DNA of 9,469 bases from Candidatus Accumulibacter vicinus. GTDB taxonomy: Bacteria > Pseudomonadota > Gammaproteobacteria > Burkholderiales > Rhodocyclaceae. Made by a program: the position numbers and the translations under genes. Where the stretch lies: positions 1-9,469 of the forward strand of contig DIME01000071.1 of NCBI GenBank assembly GCA_002425405.1. The letters run 5' to 3'. Numbering within the stretch: the stretch's first letter is position 1; each line of letters starts with the position of its first letter. Below, piece by piece: positions 8,212-9,469 of this stretch. The notes under the pieces are model-generated. The model had not been told where the DNA came from, did no database searches, and was given only the letters and a program-made list of their open reading frames with translations.

Positions 8212-8994
8212 TCAGGCCACCAGGCGACGCCGAAACACCCAGGCGCTGTCGCTCGCGGATTCTTCCGCATGCATATAGACGTAACCCTCGCCGGTAAACT
8301 CCTGCAGGCTGGCCGCCGTCGTCAGGCGATTGACGATTGCATAACGCGCCATCAAACCGCGTGCCCGCTTGGCGTAGAAACTGACGACCCGGAACCTGCC
8401 ACCGCTCCAGTCTTCGAAGACCGGTCGAATCACCGGCACCGAGAGCCGCTTCGGCCGGATCGCCTTGAAGTATTCCTCCGAGGCAAGATTGACCAGGACT
8501 TTTGCGCGCGCATCGTGCAGCGCGGCATTGATCGCGTCGGTGATGCGCTCGCCCCAGAAGGCGTAGAGGTCCCTGCCGCGTCGATTGGCCAGGCGGGTCC
8601 CCATTTCCAGCCGATACGGTTGCATCAGGTCGAGCGGGCGCAGCAGTCCGTAGAGACCGGAGAGGATGCGCAGGTAACGCTGCGCGAACTGCAGCTCATC
8701 GGGTGCCAGCGATGGTGCGTCGAGCCCGTCGTAGACATCGCCATTGAAAGCCAGGACCGCCTGTTTGGCATTGTCGAGCGTGAACGGCCGCGCCCACTCG
8801 GCGTAGCGGGTGACGTTGAGCACCGCCAGTGGATCGCTGATCTTCATCAGGCTGGCGAGCTGCGCCGGCGACAGCGTACGCAACTGGTCGATCAGCTCTT
8901 GCGAGTCGTCGAGAAAGCGTGGCTGGCTATGCTCGGCGACCGCCGACGGCGTCTGGAAATCGAGACTCTTGGCGGGAGAAAGGACGATGATCAT
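8212..8994 (-). CDS. yaaA: Peroxide stress protein YaaA (DUF328/UPF0246 family)
   Basis: In E. coli YaaA is induced by OxyR during hydrogen peroxide stress; it lowers free intracellular iron and so limits Fenton damage to DNA and proteins. The 260-residue product matches that family along its length. It shows [13 protein letters not shown] (1-13), [19 protein letters not shown] (49-67), [10 protein letters not shown] (82-91), [20 protein letters not shown] (110-129), [11 protein letters not shown] (169-179) and [20 protein letters not shown] (205-224). The start at 8994 is the normal family N-terminus. An in-frame ATG at 9027 would add 11 residues without homology. No convincing Shine-Dalgarno precedes either start. 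It is divergent from the Gcr-like gene, with 137 bp between the starts, and probably co-transcribed with the NYN gene downstream. Family membership is very secure; the iron role is carried over from E. coli. Confidence 0.95.
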   Translation of the reverse strand: MIIVLSPAKSLDFQTPSAVAEHSQPRFLDDSQELIDQLRTLSPAQLASLMKISDPLAVLNVTRYAEWARPFTLDNAKQAVLAFNGDVYDGLDAPSLAPDELQFAQRYLRILSGLYGLLRPLDLMQPYRLEMGTRLANRRGRDLYAFWGERITDAINAALHDARAKVLVNLASEEYFKAIRPKRLSVPVIRPVFEDWSGGRFRVVSFYAKRARGLMARYAIVNRLTTAASLQEFTGEGYVYMHAEESASDSAWVFRRRLVA

Positions 8995-9131
8995 CTGCTG
9001 GTTCCAGTCAGGGAGGATTCCCGGCACATGCTAAGATTGAGCAATTGTAATCGACGGCGATCGAACGGCGCGGCTTCCTGCACGACTTCTGCCATGCCTG
9101 CCCGCTCCCGCTTTGCGAAAGCGCCTGCGCC

Positions 9132-9469
9132 ATGGAACAACTCCTCAACCGCCTCCTCCTCCCGGATGCTGATCTGACTTCCTTGCTCGCCCTCCTGGTC
9201 GATGAAATCCGACCTGTGAAGGCGCACGACTTCGAGACCGCCAGACGAAATCTGCAAGCCCTCTGTTACCTTCTCGGCATCCACCCCGAGTTACGATCGG
9301 CTTTGAGGGCTGCCTTCAACACGCTGTTGAGAACGCATCGGCACATCGAGCTGTACACCACCACCGGCATCCTGCCGAATACCGGATTCGCTCCCGAAGG
9401 TTTTCGCCGCATCGGCCACAAGCTTCTGCCCGAGGTGCTCGACCCCGGTTTGCTGCGCAGCGTCCTGCG
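9132..9469 (+). CDS. N-terminal fragment resembling Gcr-type 'site-specific recombinase' family
   Basis: The frame opens at ATG 9132 and runs off the window; a TAA at 9048-9050 closes it upstream, and this ATG is the first start after it. The 112 complete codons begin MEQLLNRLLLPDADLTSLLALLVDEIRPVK. They continue with a leucine-rich helical region (FETARRNLQALCYLLGIHPE, then LRSALRAAFNTLLRTH), then ELYTTTGILPNTGFAPEGF and RRIGHKLLPEVLDP. The order of helices, the 'TGILPNTGF..E.FRRIGHKLLP' stretch and the position beside a housekeeping gene recall the N-terminus of the SpecificRecomb/Gcr family. Those are large proteins of roughly 650-700 residues with membrane segments, and their recombinase name rests on thin evidence. 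Most of the gene is outside the window, so this is a recall-based family guess. No strong ribosome binding site is seen. Confidence 0.55.
   Translation, partial: MEQLLNRLLLPDADLTSLLALLVDEIRPVKAHDFETARRNLQALCYLLGIHPELRSALRAAFNTLLRTHRHIELYTTTGILPNTGFAPEGFRRIGHKLLPEVLDPGLLRSVL

Noticed and set aside
9044..9051. -10-like boxes (TGTAAT on plus, TACAAT on minus) in the yaaA-recombinase gap
   Set aside because: No matching -35 element lies at the right distance on either strand, so I do not call a promoter, although this AT-richer spot is the likeliest place for one.
8269..9177. Plus-strand open frame of 302 codons opposite yaaA
   Set aside because: yaaA on the other strand matches its family end to end, and this frame is a shadow.

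Overview
The window is a high-GC chromosomal stretch made mostly of housekeeping genes. The proteins resemble those of Betaproteobacteria: PanC carries FVNRLQF, PanD starts [13 protein letters not shown], and the order hda – HAD phosphatase – pcnB – folK – panB – panC – panD is familiar from that class. A Rhodocyclales-like host (Azoarcus/Dechloromonas/Accumulibacter type) is my best guess. That is inference from protein character and gene order, since no rRNA or other marker is present.

Layout. The minus strand opens with the N-terminal 189 codons of purM (purine synthesis), cut by the window edge. Divergent from it, on the plus strand, run hda (DnaA inactivation), a SerB-like HAD phosphatase, pcnB (poly(A) polymerase) and folK (folate synthesis). 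A small minus-strand lipoprotein gene, built on a 42-bp tandem repeat, sits between folK and panB. panB, panC and panD follow on the plus strand and supply three of the enzymes of pantothenate (CoA precursor) synthesis. panD has a near-consensus sigma-70 promoter that overlaps the panC stop codon, and the run ends in a strong hairpin terminator at 6736-6765 that can also serve the opposite strand.

The right part is on the minus strand: yaaA (peroxide stress, iron control) followed by a 440-residue NYN-nuclease/LOTUS-type protein with a long low-complexity tail, convergent with panD. At the right edge, divergent from yaaA, begins a plus-strand gene resembling the Gcr-type 'site-specific recombinase' family, cut by the window end.

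How it works together: the plus-strand genes cover replication control, RNA decay, folate and pantothenate synthesis. Folate and pantothenate are linked because PanB uses methylene-tetrahydrofolate, whose synthesis needs FolK. No gene-free stretch exceeds 300 bases. I saw no tRNA, rRNA, CRISPR array, insertion sequence or prophage. The window looks largely ordinary. The least explained pieces are the repeat lipoprotein, the NYN-LOTUS protein beside yaaA, and the recombinase-family fragment.
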